Positions 1 through 8,347 of a DNA stretch of 64,000 nucleotides are shown here, in pieces. Numbering within the stretch: position 1 is the stretch's first letter; each line of letters starts with the position of its first letter. Location of the stretch: contig JADJGZ010000019.1 of assembly GCA_016707785.1 (NCBI GenBank), forward strand, positions 1 to 64,000, in the 5' to 3' direction. Both the position numbers and the translations under genes were made by a program. The notes below the pieces were generated by a model that was not told the DNA's origin, did no database searches, and was given only the letters and a program-made list of their open reading frames with translations. Source of the stretch: Bacteroidales bacterium (GTDB lineage: Bacteria > Bacteroidota > Bacteroidia > Bacteroidales > UBA4417).

Positions 1-391
1 AGTTTCAGGTAAGTTTCAGGATCAATAACCCTATCGCTGCAAATAGCAAACCACCGGGCAGAAAGATTTTTTGTGTCAGGATTCACCTTATGCAGGATTA
101 TGTCCACCCATTCATTCATCAGGAAGCTAAGCAGTTTCATTCCTGATGAACAGGGTCATCAAAAAAACTACCATGGTTGCCACAGCAGTTACCGGAGTAC
201 TTTAACTGCAAGCCAGCGAGTAATCAAAATTGCAATGCCTAACAGCACCAGGAGATACAGGTAAACGAAGGCAATGAATAATCTATTAACATAGAGATGG
301 TTTAATAAATGACATTCAGTTGTATTCCCGAAAACAATCGACAGGTTCCTTAACTTAAAGGCAGAAGAAAGAATACTTTATGGCTGAGTGA
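1..391. other. gene-poor, probably decayed DNA
   Basis: No intact gene is visible. On the minus strand about 189-285 reads as a roughly 30-residue hydrophobic stretch followed by basic residues (motif VYLYLLVLLGIAILITRW) and then a stop. It could be the end of a lost membrane protein. Short open frames on the plus strand have no family resemblance and lie opposite this decayed stretch. Confidence 0.4.
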
Positions 392-1567
392 TTAACACGG
401 CATTTTATCGCGCATTTCATTAAAAACGGACTTTAAGGGAGTGTCGCCATCCGTTCCATAGTTTGCAATTAGTGACATTACCCAACATCGTGAGGGGAAA
501 TAAAACAGGTCAGCACTATGACAGGTCCCTCCCCGGTAGCTTCACATACGAAATCGGTTTGGTGTTCCAATGTCGATAAAGTCTTGTTAGCAAGACACCC
601 CAAGGTGTTTACGCGATTCAATGTTGTGGTGGAATTGCAGCATTGGAGTCAAAGTCCATCATTTAACAGGCTTTCTGAACAAAGAGTGCATTTGCAAACA
701 GAGTACATATCCCAAACTGTAGAATAAGCGCCTCCATAAGCATTCCACTTCCAGTATTCCAATTGGTCAGGTTTTCGAGTTACCGTTATTATAAAGGTCG
801 TAATAGCCTGGCGATCCGGTCTTCAGGCAAAGGGGTCGTGCCAGAAATAATAGGAATCGTCAGCCCAGAAATCGATGACTTCTGCCGGGACCTGATCTTA
901 CGGTTTCCCGGAGGCTTCTTCCTTGAGTCATACTCCCGGTAATACATAATTGCTGTTAGAATATCCTGCAGTATCAGCGGGATTGAAACTGAATAAGGCC
1001 GGCTTCAATACATATTTCAGCAGATCCTCCTGGTCGTCTCGAAGGGATGTTCAATACACGGAGGTAAAAACCCTGGTCATTGATTACATCATAGATGCCC
1101 GACGTATGGTTCATTAAGTTACGGATGGTAATATTCTGATCGCAGTTTTCAATCTGATCAAGGGTATTCTGAGGGATATATTTACTTATAGGATCATCCA
1201 GTGACAACTGGCCCTTTTCCTGCATCCTCATAATTGATACCCCTATCATGAATTTTGTGATACTACAAATCTTCGAGACATGGCAGGGTTGCATTTTTAC
1301 TCCTTCTTTTATATCTGCCATTCCCGACGCCCCAATGTAGAACCCTTCCGGTTCCTTGATCAAAAGGATCACTCCGGGGAGGCCTTTACCGACATATTCA
1401 TCGATTAAAGCCTGGTACTGATCAGATTTCGGGTTAGCCTTAAAATCAGGATTGTCCTGTATCGGGCAATCGATGGTTGAAAGCCGCTTTACTTCATCCT
1501 TTCTGCAGGAAGTAACAACAGTAGCGCAAAATAACAATATGAATATGATAAAACTGAATCGATTCAT
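392..1567 (-). pseudogene. serine hydrolase (beta-lactamase / DD-peptidase fold) pseudogene
   Basis: The first 197 codons (974-1567) are open and give a lipoprotein-like N-terminus (VVTSCRKD) and the SxxK nucleophile motif (SITK), as in class C beta-lactamase-like serine hydrolases. The rest of the family sequence is still readable on the minus strand but scattered over other frames: FNPADTAGYSNSNYVL (the YxN-type motif), EEASGKP, GTTPLPEDRIAR, GYYDLYNNGNSK and a C-terminus LIANYGTDGDTPLKSVF ending at a stop at 392-394. Both frameshifts and nonsense codons are present (TGA after VLPGV, TAA after GKP), so this is real decay and not one sequencing slip. The total span of about 390 codons fits the family. 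It was probably a periplasmic or surface peptidase or esterase, paired with the next broken gene 26 bp upstream. Confidence 0.85.
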
Positions 1568-1593
1568 CGCTTAATTTGAATTAAATGGGTTAA

Positions 1594-2191
1594 TTAATCA
1601 ATCCTGAATTGATACCCTAATGCAACAATTCCATTAGGCAATATTGGAACATAACTTTTTACAAAAGGCATCTGCAGCCTGACATCATAGGTGAGAAAAA
1701 TACGACGGCCCAACTCCCTGTCACCAAGATTATAACCCCTTAGTCAGCCCGGCACCGGTCACAAACTGGGGCCGGCCAAATCCTTTGGCTTCATAAGTGC
1801 CGTCATCGTTTTTCACCAGTCGGTCAGATATTTAGTATCATATGCATATACCCGGCATGGACAGATGCCTCCATGGACAGGTGCCCGAAGTTTTTCTATT
1901 GCCGGCTTTCGAAACGAGGAGAATTGCCTTGTAGGCATACCGATGGTTGAAAAATCCCAGGGATGCATCCTGGAACCATTTGCTGTATTCTTTCTTTTTC
2001 CATCCGAACTCATAACTTACCGAGATTCCCGGATGAAACGGCTGATTAAAAATAGCAGTAAATGATGCAGGAGGTAGAAGTGTAGCATTATTAAAAAGAG
2101 CAACACCTACCGGGGCTTGATGCATAAATTGAGCCTGAATAAGCATCGGTAAGAAAAACATCATACACAAGAGTATTTTTTTCTTCATCAT
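1594..2191 (-). pseudogene. outer-membrane beta-barrel protein pseudogene
   Basis: It starts with a clear signal peptide (MMKKKILLCMMFFLPMLIQAQ). The region after about codon 95 is out of frame. Downstream barrel-like segments remain legible in other minus frames: SMEASVHAGYMHMIL, TYEAKGFGRPQFVTGAGL and the aromatic, alternating C-terminus LTYDVRLQMPFVKSYVPI ending at the stop at 1594-1596. At least three indels are needed to restore one frame. Its end lies 26 bp from the start of the serine-hydrolase pseudogene, so the two were probably one operon lost together. The substrate or role of the barrel is unknown. Confidence 0.75.
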
Positions 2192-2349
2192 GCACTTTAT
2201 TAAATGATTACGCTAATGATATCTTCAGATTTCCTATACTCATTCTTGATATAACCTTTTTTTGAAGTAAAAGAATCAAAGTCCTAATATAAAGATACGA
2301 TATTTCAACCTTAACTTTCTTTAATTGTCCTGAAATTCATATTCAAGAT

Positions 2350-2380
2350 TTTGCATGATTGGACATATCCATTATCTTTG
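2350..2380 (+). promoter_or_regulatory. Bacteroidota-type promoter (TTTG / TATCTTTG)
   Basis: TTTG at 2350-2353, a 19-bp spacer and TATCTTTG at 2373-2380 match the Bacteroidota consensus TTTG-N19-21-TAnnTTTG exactly. Transcription would begin near 2386-2388, at the likely start codon of the thioredoxin-like gene, implying a leaderless or nearly leaderless mRNA for the four-gene operon. Confidence 0.6.
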
Positions 2381-2385
2381 AATCA

Positions 2386-2820
2386 ATGGAACCATATTTT
2401 TTTCACCGAATTAAAAACCTGATCAGGATTTTTTTCCTTTTAATTTTTCTGGGAACAAGCCAGGGATTTATTGAAAGGGATACATATTCTTTCAGGCTTC
2501 TTATTTTTGAAGGATCCGACTGGTGTCCTAACTGCAGACGATTGGAAAAGAACATTCTGAGTGATAGTCTGTTTCAATACAAACTAGAATCAGCATCCAT
2601 TCATATTGAAAGGTTCGATTTTCCCCAACGTAAAAAGCTTCCTCAGGCAATGATACAGGTAAACCAAAAAACAGCTGAGGATTTTTCCTTCGACGGACAA
2701 TTCCCTTCACTTATCATTTCAAGGGCTGATACATTACTATTCAAAAAGATACAATATACCAATCAAAGTGCTGATGAACTGGCACAACAGATCATTCAGG
2801 TTTCAGAATTATTGCGATGA
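2386..2820 (+). CDS. thioredoxin-like exported protein (CPNC)
   Basis: A 144-residue protein with an N-terminal hydrophobic export segment (IRIFFLLIFLGTSQG) and a thioredoxin-fold core with a CxxC active site, DWCPNC, about 45 residues in. The fold's usual cis-Pro region appears as GQFPSLII. It should act as a periplasmic thiol reductant or oxidase. The start at 2386 is preferred over an in-frame ATG at 2359 because it begins just after the -7 box and right before the signal peptide. The 3' end overlaps the next gene by ATGA (2817-2820), so the two are translationally coupled. Its partner is unknown, but the neighbouring CxC-tailed lipoprotein is an obvious candidate substrate (inference). 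Confidence 0.8.
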   Translation: MEPYFFHRIKNLIRIFFLLIFLGTSQGFIERDTYSFRLLIFEGSDWCPNCRRLEKNILSDSLFQYKLESASIHIERFDFPQRKKLPQAMIQVNQKTAEDFSFDGQFPSLIISRADTLLFKKIQYTNQSADELAQQIIQVSELLR

Positions 2821-3749
2821 AAGAGTTTGGTGTAAAATGCAAAATGATGGGTTCTGCTTTCGAATTGATGGTAGCAGATGATCAAGAGGACTTTGCACAG
2901 TTGATGCTGGAAGAAGGACTTAATGAAATCCGGCGCATTGAAAACCTGCTTTCCGAATTCCTCCCTGCTTCAGCAACCTCTGCAATAAACCATTACCAGG
3001 GGAATTCCCCACTCGCCATCGACCCGGAATGCTTTGCCCTTATTGAACGATGCCTGGGTATTTCCAGGCTGACAGAAGGCTGCTTTGATATCACCGTCAG
3101 CCCTCTTAAAAAACTTTATTCATTCAGGAATGAAGCATTCACCATGCCATCCAGGAAGCTGATCAATGAAACACTTGAAAAGGTTGGATTTCAAAAAATT
3201 GAACTACATAAGGAAAGCAATTCTATTAGTTTCAGTCATCCGGGAGTACAAGTCAGTTTTTCTGCCATTGGAAAGGGCTATGCTTCTGATCGGGTGAAAC
3301 AATTATGGCTGAATAAAGGGGTAAAATCTGGATTTATTAACGCCAGCGGTGATCTGAATGCTTTTGGCTCCAGGCATGATGGTTCACCATGGAAAATAGG
3401 GATAGCCAATCCGGTTGACAAACACCAGGTATTGATGCAGATTCCTCTCCATAATGCCTCAGCTGCCACATCTGGCGATTACGAGCAGCACTTTATATAC
3501 AGGAACACCAGGTATTCTCATAACCTCAATCCTTTAACCGGGATGCCGCTGACCGGGATTCAAAGTGTGACTGTTTTTTCACCAAAGGCAGAGCTTTCAG
3601 ATGCGCTTGCCACAGCGGTATATGTTAAAGGCATTGATAAGGGTATGAGCTTTATCAATCAACTACCACACACACATTGTATCATGATTGATGATAAACA
3701 ACAGGTTCATTTCTCCAATAATCTTGTTTATGAAGAGATTCCTTGTTAA
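2817..3749 (+). CDS. apbE: FAD:protein FMN transferase (ApbE family)
   Basis: A 310-residue ApbE-fold protein. Family landmarks in order are FSAIGKGYASDRV (flavin/AMP loop, usually GGIAKGYAVD), INASGDLNAFG, TSGDYEQHF, YSHNLNPLTGMP (usually HIIDPxTG) and the Mg-binding SDALATAVYV near the end. ApbE enzymes transfer FMN from FAD to a Thr in target proteins, usually in extracytoplasmic redox systems. No signal peptide is obvious, since the protein begins directly with MKEFGVKCKMMGSAFEL. Some members act in the cytoplasm, or an alternative export route may apply. No FMN-binding target protein is encoded next to it, so its substrate is either elsewhere or one of the unusual neighbours. It is coupled upstream (ATGA) and overlaps the start of the DUF4266 gene by 20 bp. 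Confidence 0.9.
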   Translation: MKEFGVKCKMMGSAFELMVADDQEDFAQLMLEEGLNEIRRIENLLSEFLPASATSAINHYQGNSPLAIDPECFALIERCLGISRLTEGCFDITVSPLKKLYSFRNEAFTMPSRKLINETLEKVGFQKIELHKESNSISFSHPGVQVSFSAIGKGYASDRVKQLWLNKGVKSGFINASGDLNAFGSRHDGSPWKIGIANPVDKHQVLMQIPLHNASAATSGDYEQHFIYRNTRYSHNLNPLTGMPLTGIQSVTVFSPKAELSDALATAVYVKGIDKGMSFINQLPHTHCIMIDDKQQVHFSNNLVYEEIPC

Positions 3750-3957
3750 GTATGTTTTGTTTCTAATCGGTTTGGTTTTACTGATATTATCATCATGTGT
3801 CAGTCTTAAGCCTTATGAGCGCATTTATGTAAATGATCCTGATATGCAGATGGAGGCAGATGCCGGACAACAATTCGGTAACTATATTCATTCAATCAGG
3901 GAAAGCGGACGCCCTGCCGGTTCGCAGGTCTCCAGCGGTGGTTGCGGTTGCAGGTAA
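3730..3957 (+). CDS. DUF4266-type small lipoprotein with CxC tail
   Basis: A 75-residue protein. It has a signal peptide with lipobox (VLLILSSC), a short conserved core (SLKPYERIYVNDPDMQ) and a glycine/cysteine-rich end, SSGGCGCR. These features match DUF4266 proteins, which in Bacteroidota and Proteobacteria sit beside DUF3570, ApbE and thioredoxin-like genes (family knowledge). The start at 3730 overlaps the apbE 3' end and precedes the signal peptide, so an in-frame ATG at 3688 is rejected. The terminal CxC pair could bind metal, be oxidised by the neighbouring thioredoxin-like protein, or be modified. No function has been shown as far as I know. Confidence 0.8.
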   Translation: MKRFLVKYVLFLIGLVLLILSSCVSLKPYERIYVNDPDMQMEADAGQQFGNYIHSIRESGRPAGSQVSSGGCGCR

Positions 3958-3968
3958 TAACAGGAAAA

Positions 3969-4402
3969 TGAAGATCAAATACATACTCGTCGGAAGTCTT
4001 GCATTTCTGAATTTCCTGGCAAAGGCTCAGACTGCCCGCGACACTGCCCTTCAGCAGCGAAAAACTGAAATTGAATGGTTGTATGGTCAATACATGCAGG
4101 ATGGGAACCATTCTGCCGTTACCGGTGGCATTGGTACTGAAAAACTGAGTGTTTACGGTCCTTCACTTAAAATAAGGACAATCACAGGAAAGAATACCCT
4201 GACGATAAAGCTGGGTTCCGATATTATTACCTCTGCTTCTACTGACAAAATTGATTTTGTGGTTTCCTCTGCTTCCAGGAGGGATGCCAGAAACTATATT
4301 CACTGGGACTTTTCAAGAAACTCCCGGAAAAAGGAATCAGTATTCATGCCGGAAATGAGCTTTCTATGGAAAGCGATTATCTTTCTGTTTCGGGGAATTT
4401 AG
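3969..4402 (+). CDS. DUF3570 outer-membrane protein, N-terminal part (frameshifted)
   Basis: First piece of a DUF3570 gene spanning 3969-5179. It has a signal peptide ending at FLNFLAKAQ and barrel-type strands with the conserved YGPSLKIRTITGKNTLTI and DARNYIHWDFSR region. The native frame is lost near 4320-4335. Restoring one A in the AAA of agaaactcc gives LPEKGISIHAGNELS, which joins smoothly to the next piece. The gene starts 11 bp after the DUF4266 gene and is the last member of the operon. DUF3570 proteins are predicted outer-membrane barrels of unknown function. Confidence 0.75.
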
Positions 4403-4851
4403 GCATTAGTCAATCGGATGAGAAACATCAAAGAGAATATGCCTTAGAACTTCAGTATCATAATGATGACTTACGATGGGGACGATTGAACCCCGATTAC
4501 AGACGGCCGGTCAGATTGGTGTATCCGCAGGAATTGCGCTACAGGGAATGGTTCACTCATTATCGCCGGCATTCCATGTCAATGAATTTGGGAATTACTC
4601 AAATCATTAATAAGCGGAATACAGCAGGTGTTTATCCTGAGATTTCCTTACAGAGAGGACTTCTTTCCACTCCCTTTCACAGGGTTTACTTTTCCAACGA
4701 TTCAGTGGTTGTGGAAAAGCTGCCCCATCAGCGGTTGGGTGCAGCTATTGCTACGCTGGAATACTTTTTACAGGGGAGCCACCATTATCAAAAATCATCT
4801 GAATACCTACAGCGACAACTTCGGGATACGAGCTCTTTCCATCGAAAATGA
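4366..4851 (+). CDS. DUF3570 outer-membrane protein, middle part (frameshifted)
   Basis: Second reading frame of the same gene. It carries the family strand SMESDYLSVSGNLGISQ and the RHSMSMNLGITQIIN and GVYPEISLQRGLLSTPFHRV segments. In-frame coding probably runs from about 4335 to about 4748. After that the family sequence moves to another frame, and the remaining open residues are out-of-frame noise. The apparent ATG at 4366 is internal to the original gene and not a true start. Confidence 0.7.
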   Translation: MESDYLSVSGNLGISQSDEKHQREYALELQYHNDDLRWGRLNPDYRRPVRLVYPQELRYREWFTHYRRHSMSMNLGITQIINKRNTAGVYPEISLQRGLLSTPFHRVYFSNDSVVVEKLPHQRLGAAIATLEYFLQGSHHYQKSSEYLQRQLRDTSSFHRK

Positions 4852-5179
4852 AACCATTTTAAAACTCAATCCAACTTATGCAATAATGCCCGGCATCAGG
4901 CTCTATCTGCAGAAAGGATCGAGGTATTTTTCCGGGTATAAGGAACATAACAGCCTGGAAAACTTTTATACCTCCGATTTTGACCTTTCCAACCTGAATA
5001 CTTTCACGGCAGGACTGGGAATGAGGATTAGCCCACAAAAGCACTTGTTTAAGCAAAATATTTTCAACTCTATGGTTATCCGGTATAATTATATGATCCG
5101 CTCTGATTCACTGAAAGCACATTTCTTCTCAATTACATTCCAAACCTCAAAGTATCGTAACAAGAGAAGTAATCGGTGA
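4751..5179 (+). CDS. DUF3570 outer-membrane protein, C-terminal part (frameshifted)
   Basis: Third piece of the same gene. It reads LRWNTFYRGATIIKNHLNTY, then the family's conserved YKEHNSLENFYTSDFDLSNL segment and an alternating barrel C-terminus. The frame change lies at about 4746-4755. With two single-base corrections 3969-5179 reads as one protein of about 400 residues, the normal DUF3570 length. No nonsense substitutions are seen, so sequencing error and recent mutation are equally possible. Confidence 0.7.
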   Translation, partial: LRWNTFYRGATIIKNHLNTYSDNFGIRALSIENETILKLNPTYAIMPGIRLYLQKGSRYFSGYKEHNSLENFYTSDFDLSNLNTFTAGLGMRISPQKHLFKQNIFNSMVIRYNYMIRSDSLKAHFFSITFQTSKYRNKRSNR

Positions 5180-5345
5180 GACGCTTCATAACTATTGTAC
5201 CTGTTGTCTTCCAGTTAATTTTCTTTCCTCATTATTAAGCAACATTCAACTTTGCAGAGCTTGCTTTGTTCTGTTGAGTGGGGTTTTTATAAACCGGAGT
5301 TCACCGGATTTCCCTACTTTTAACCTTTATTTTAAAGTAACTACC

Positions 5346-5885
5346 GTGAAGAAATTATTCCTCCTTGATGGCATGGCATTGATATATCGTGCCTTTTTTG
5401 CCATGCAACGCACTCCCCGTTTCAATTCGAAGGGACTTAATACATCCGCTATCCTTGGATTTGCCAACACTCTTTTAGAATTGTTGAAAAACGAGAAACC
5501 AACCCACATTGGTGTTGCCTTTGATACCATTGCCCCAACTGCACGCCATGAAGGTTATATTGAATACAAAGCAAACAGAGAAAAGATGCCTGAAGACCTG
5601 GCCCTTTCTATTCCCTATATCAAGCAACTAATCCATGGCTTTAATATCCCTACTCTTTATGTTGACGGATATGAGGCTGATGATGTAATTGGCACACTTG
5701 CCAAGGAAGCTGAACAAGCCGGTTTTACGGTATATATGGTTACTCCTGATAAGGATTTTGGGCAGTTGGTAAGTGAGAATGTATTCATGTATAAGCCTGC
5801 CAAAGGTGGTGAAAAACCGGTGATTATGGGTCCGGCGGAAGTCTGTGAGAAGTTTGGCATCAAAAAATCCATTGCAGGTCATTGA
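5346..5885 (+). CDS. polA: DNA polymerase I, 5'-nuclease part (frameshifted)
   Basis: First piece of a polA gene spanning 5346-8154. The GTG start at 5346 gives the family N-terminus VKKLFLLDGMALIYRA. An in-frame ATG at 5274 would add unrelated residues. The 5'-3' exonuclease (FEN) domain shows VAFDTIAPTARH, KANREKMPEDL, the metal-binding YEADDVIGTLA and VTPDKDFGQLV. The frame breaks near 5865, where an extra A in CAAAAAATCC turns GIKNPLQVID into GIKKSIAGH-stop. PolA fills gaps, removes primers and acts in repair in the cytoplasm. Confidence 0.85.
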   Translation: MKKLFLLDGMALIYRAFFAMQRTPRFNSKGLNTSAILGFANTLLELLKNEKPTHIGVAFDTIAPTARHEGYIEYKANREKMPEDLALSIPYIKQLIHGFNIPTLYVDGYEADDVIGTLAKEAEQAGFTVYMVTPDKDFGQLVSENVFMYKPAKGGEKPVIMGPAEVCEKFGIKKSIAGH

Positions 5886-6415
5886 TAGCTTGGAATTATG
5901 GGGATTCTGCAGATAATATCCCAGGCATTCCTGGCATCGGTGAAGTGGGTGCCAGGAATCTACTCAAGGAATTCGAATCCCTGGAAGGTGTTCTTGCCAA
6001 TGTGGATAAAATCAAGAGTGATAATATCCGTGCAAAAGTAGAAGCCGGGAAAGAAAAGGGCATAATGTCGAAAGAGCTGGCAACCATCATCCTTGATGTA
6101 CCTATCGAATTCAATGAGGAAAAGCTTCATCTTGATCCTCCCAATGTGGATGAGCTGAAAGTTTTGTTTGAAGAACTGGAATTCAGACAGCTGGCACAAA
6201 GAGTCTTGACCGACCTATCCCTTGGAGGGAGTGGGGCTCTGCCTGCACCGAAAAAAAAAAACTGGCTAAATCACAGGCCTCTTCCGGCACTCAAGATCTA
6301 TTCAGTGAGATGGACCCTGAAGATGCAGGCCTGTCTTCAGGCTATCAGAATATTGAGAGTACTCTGCACCACGAATATATCCTGGCTGAAACAGCAGAAC
6401 AGATTGATGCTCTAA
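5882..6415 (+). CDS. polA: DNA polymerase I, H3TH region and linker (frameshifted)
   Basis: Second piece of polA. It begins at an internal ATG and continues the 5'-nuclease with the DNA-binding H3TH segment GDSADNIPGIPGIGEVGARN. A second indel near 5900 (ggggattc) is needed to join it to the first piece. After the linker an 11-A run at about 6250-6260 (ACCGAAAA...) shifts the frame again, so residues after PAPKKK are noise. The true frame continues in the third piece as KLAKSQASSGTQDLFSEMD. Confidence 0.8.
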   Translation: MIAWNYGDSADNIPGIPGIGEVGARNLLKEFESLEGVLANVDKIKSDNIRAKVEAGKEKGIMSKELATIILDVPIEFNEEKLHLDPPNVDELKVLFEELEFRQLAQRVLTDLSLGGSGALPAPKKKNWLNHRPLPALKIYSVRWTLKMQACLQAIRILRVLCTTNISWLKQQNRLML

Positions 6416-8154
6416 TCAAAACTTTACAATCAGTTCCCTCCTTCTGTTTTGATTCTGAGACTACAGGCCTTGATATTATCAACTCAGAAATTGTTGGGCT
6501 CTCCTTTTCGACAGAAGCCACTAAAGGCTGGTATGTCCCGGTACCATCAGAACGAAATAAAGCCATTGATCTTTTAAATAAGTTCAAACCTGTTTTTGAA
6601 GATGCAAATATTGGGAAGACCGGGCAGAATATGAAGTTTGATATGCAGATGCTCGCTAATTACGGCATTCAGGTGAAGGGAAAACTCTTTGATACCATGC
6701 TTGCCCATTACCTCCTTGAACCGGATATGCGTCATAATATGGATTTGCTTTCCGAAACCTACCTGAAATATAAACCGGTGAGCATCGAAACCCTTATTGG
6801 AAAAAAGGGGAAAGGACAGCTGGATATGCGGCAGGTACCTATAGATCAGGTTAAGGAGTATGCTGCAGAAGATGCTGATATTACCCTGCAACTGCGCAGT
6901 GTTTTTGAACCCAGGCTTGACAACACTTCTACCAGGAAACTTTTTGATGAGATCGAAATGCCTTTGGTTCCTGTTCTGGCTTCCATTGAACAGGAAGGTG
7001 TCAGGCTTGATTCTAAAGCCCTCGCAGAATTTTCAATCCAGCTTGGCGTTGAAATTAATGAAATCAGACCCAGATATGGAAATGGCAGGAAGCAGTTTCA
7101 ATATCCAGTCACCCCGGCAATTGGGGAGGTACTCTTTGATCGCTTAAAAATCAGTGAGAATGCTAAAAACCGCCGCAAGCAATATTCAACCGCAGAAGAT
7201 GTTTTAGCCAAACTCGCTCATAAACACCCAATAGTACAGACCGTCCTTGATTATCGTTCACTTACCAAACTAAAATCTACCTATGTGGATTCCCTCCCCT
7301 CGCTGGTGAATACAAAGACAGGCCGGGTTCACACTTCTTACAACCAGGCTGTGGCAGCTACCGGGCGACTGAGTTCCAATAATCCTAACCTGCAGAATAT
7401 CCCCATCCGGACAGAAAGAGGCCGGGAAATCAGGAAAGCATTCGTCCCACGCAATGAGGAATACACTTTACTATCTGCAGACTATTCTCAGATCGAACTT
7501 AGGATCATTGCCTCCATGAGTAAAGATGAAGCTATGATTGAAGCTTTCAGGAAAGGGATGGATATTCATACAGCAACTGCTGCTAACATTTATGGAATCA
7601 GTCCCGAAGAAGTGAGTCGGGATCAAAGGCGAAATGCAAAGAGTGTGAATTTCGGGATAATTTATGGTATTTCAGCCTTTGGTTTGAGTGAAAACCTTGG
7701 CATCCCAAGGAAAGAAGCAGCAGAAATCATCGAACAGTATTTCCTGAAATTTCCGGGGATTAAAATCTATATGGATTCTACTATTAAACTGGCCAGGGAA
7801 AAGGAATATGTTGAAACGCTCTGTGGCAGAAGGAGATATATCCGGGATATCAATTCGGGTAATGGGGTGATGCGTAAGTTTGCTGAACGAAATGCTATTA
7901 ATGCACCTATTCAGGGATCAGCGACGGATATGATCAAGATTGCCATGATCAGCATCTTTGATGAATTCAATAGAAAGAACCTGAAAAGTAAGATGATTAT
8001 GCAGGTTCATAACGAATTGATTTTCGATGTACATAAAACTGAAGTGGAAATCGTTCAGCCTATTGTTCATTCTCTCATGACTTCTGCATTAAGTATGGAG
8101 GTTCCCATTGAAGTAGAAATGAGTACCGGGGTGAATTGGCTGGAAGCTCACTAG
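6310..8154 (+). CDS. polA: DNA polymerase I, 3'-5' exonuclease and polymerase domains
   Basis: Third and largest piece, 614 residues. The proofreading domain is intact: FDSETTGLD (D48, E50), KFDMQML and YAAEDAD. Polymerase motif A is SADYSQIEL (D391) and motif B is RRNAKSVNFGIIYG. Motif C reads QVHNEL, with Asn568 where the family has the catalytic Asp (VHDE; Asp882 in E. coli). A local frame excursion at about 7066-7127 replaces the expected AGSSFNIQSPRQLG with unrelated residues and then returns to frame, so two compensating indels are present. Counting those upstream, polA carries about five indels plus the motif C change. For an essential-type gene this suggests sequence errors, but real inactivation is not excluded. 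Confidence 0.9.
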   Translation: MDPEDAGLSSGYQNIESTLHHEYILAETAEQIDALIKTLQSVPSFCFDSETTGLDIINSEIVGLSFSTEATKGWYVPVPSERNKAIDLLNKFKPVFEDANIGKTGQNMKFDMQMLANYGIQVKGKLFDTMLAHYLLEPDMRHNMDLLSETYLKYKPVSIETLIGKKGKGQLDMRQVPIDQVKEYAAEDADITLQLRSVFEPRLDNTSTRKLFDEIEMPLVPVLASIEQEGVRLDSKALAEFSIQLGVEINEIRPRYGNGRKQFQYPVTPAIGEVLFDRLKISENAKNRRKQYSTAEDVLAKLAHKHPIVQTVLDYRSLTKLKSTYVDSLPSLVNTKTGRVHTSYNQAVAATGRLSSNNPNLQNIPIRTERGREIRKAFVPRNEEYTLLSADYSQIELRIIASMSKDEAMIEAFRKGMDIHTATAANIYGISPEEVSRDQRRNAKSVNFGIIYGISAFGLSENLGIPRKEAAEIIEQYFLKFPGIKIYMDSTIKLAREKEYVETLCGRRRYIRDINSGNGVMRKFAERNAINAPIQGSATDMIKIAMISIFDEFNRKNLKSKMIMQVHNELIFDVHKTEVEIVQPIVHSLMTSALSMEVPIEVEMSTGVNWLEAH

Positions 8155-8347
8155 AATGGGGAATGTCGGATGTCTGATGTCTGATGTTTGATTTCGGATT
8201 GCGGATTGCGGATTTTAGATTTTTGACTTTGGTCCGCCATCCTGGCGAATGGGACTTGGGATTTGGAATTTAATACCCATCACCAAAAGCCAAAGGCTCC
8301 CCTTCGGGGCACACAGCACTCAGCACCCGGCACCCGGCACTTTAAAC
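8155..8347. repeat. intergenic repeat-word mosaic between convergent genes
   Basis: Short direct repeats built from GGATGTCTGATGT and GGATTGCGGATT are followed by AAAGCCAAAGGCTCCCC, a perfect CCCC-TTCG-GGGG hairpin and CAGCACCCGGCAC copies. The AGCCAAAGG..TCCCCTTCGG core and the CGGCAC end recur at 36.9-37.0 kb, again just before the 3' end of a minus-strand gene. The hairpin may help terminate polA and the kinase gene. No coding sequence is seen. Confidence 0.6.

Noticed and set aside
73..264. Short plus-strand gene
   Set aside because: It has no domain features and runs antisense to a hydrophobic minus-strand remnant.
518..727. Short plus-strand gene
   Set aside because: It lies wholly opposite the serine-hydrolase pseudogene, whose motifs explain the coding signal.
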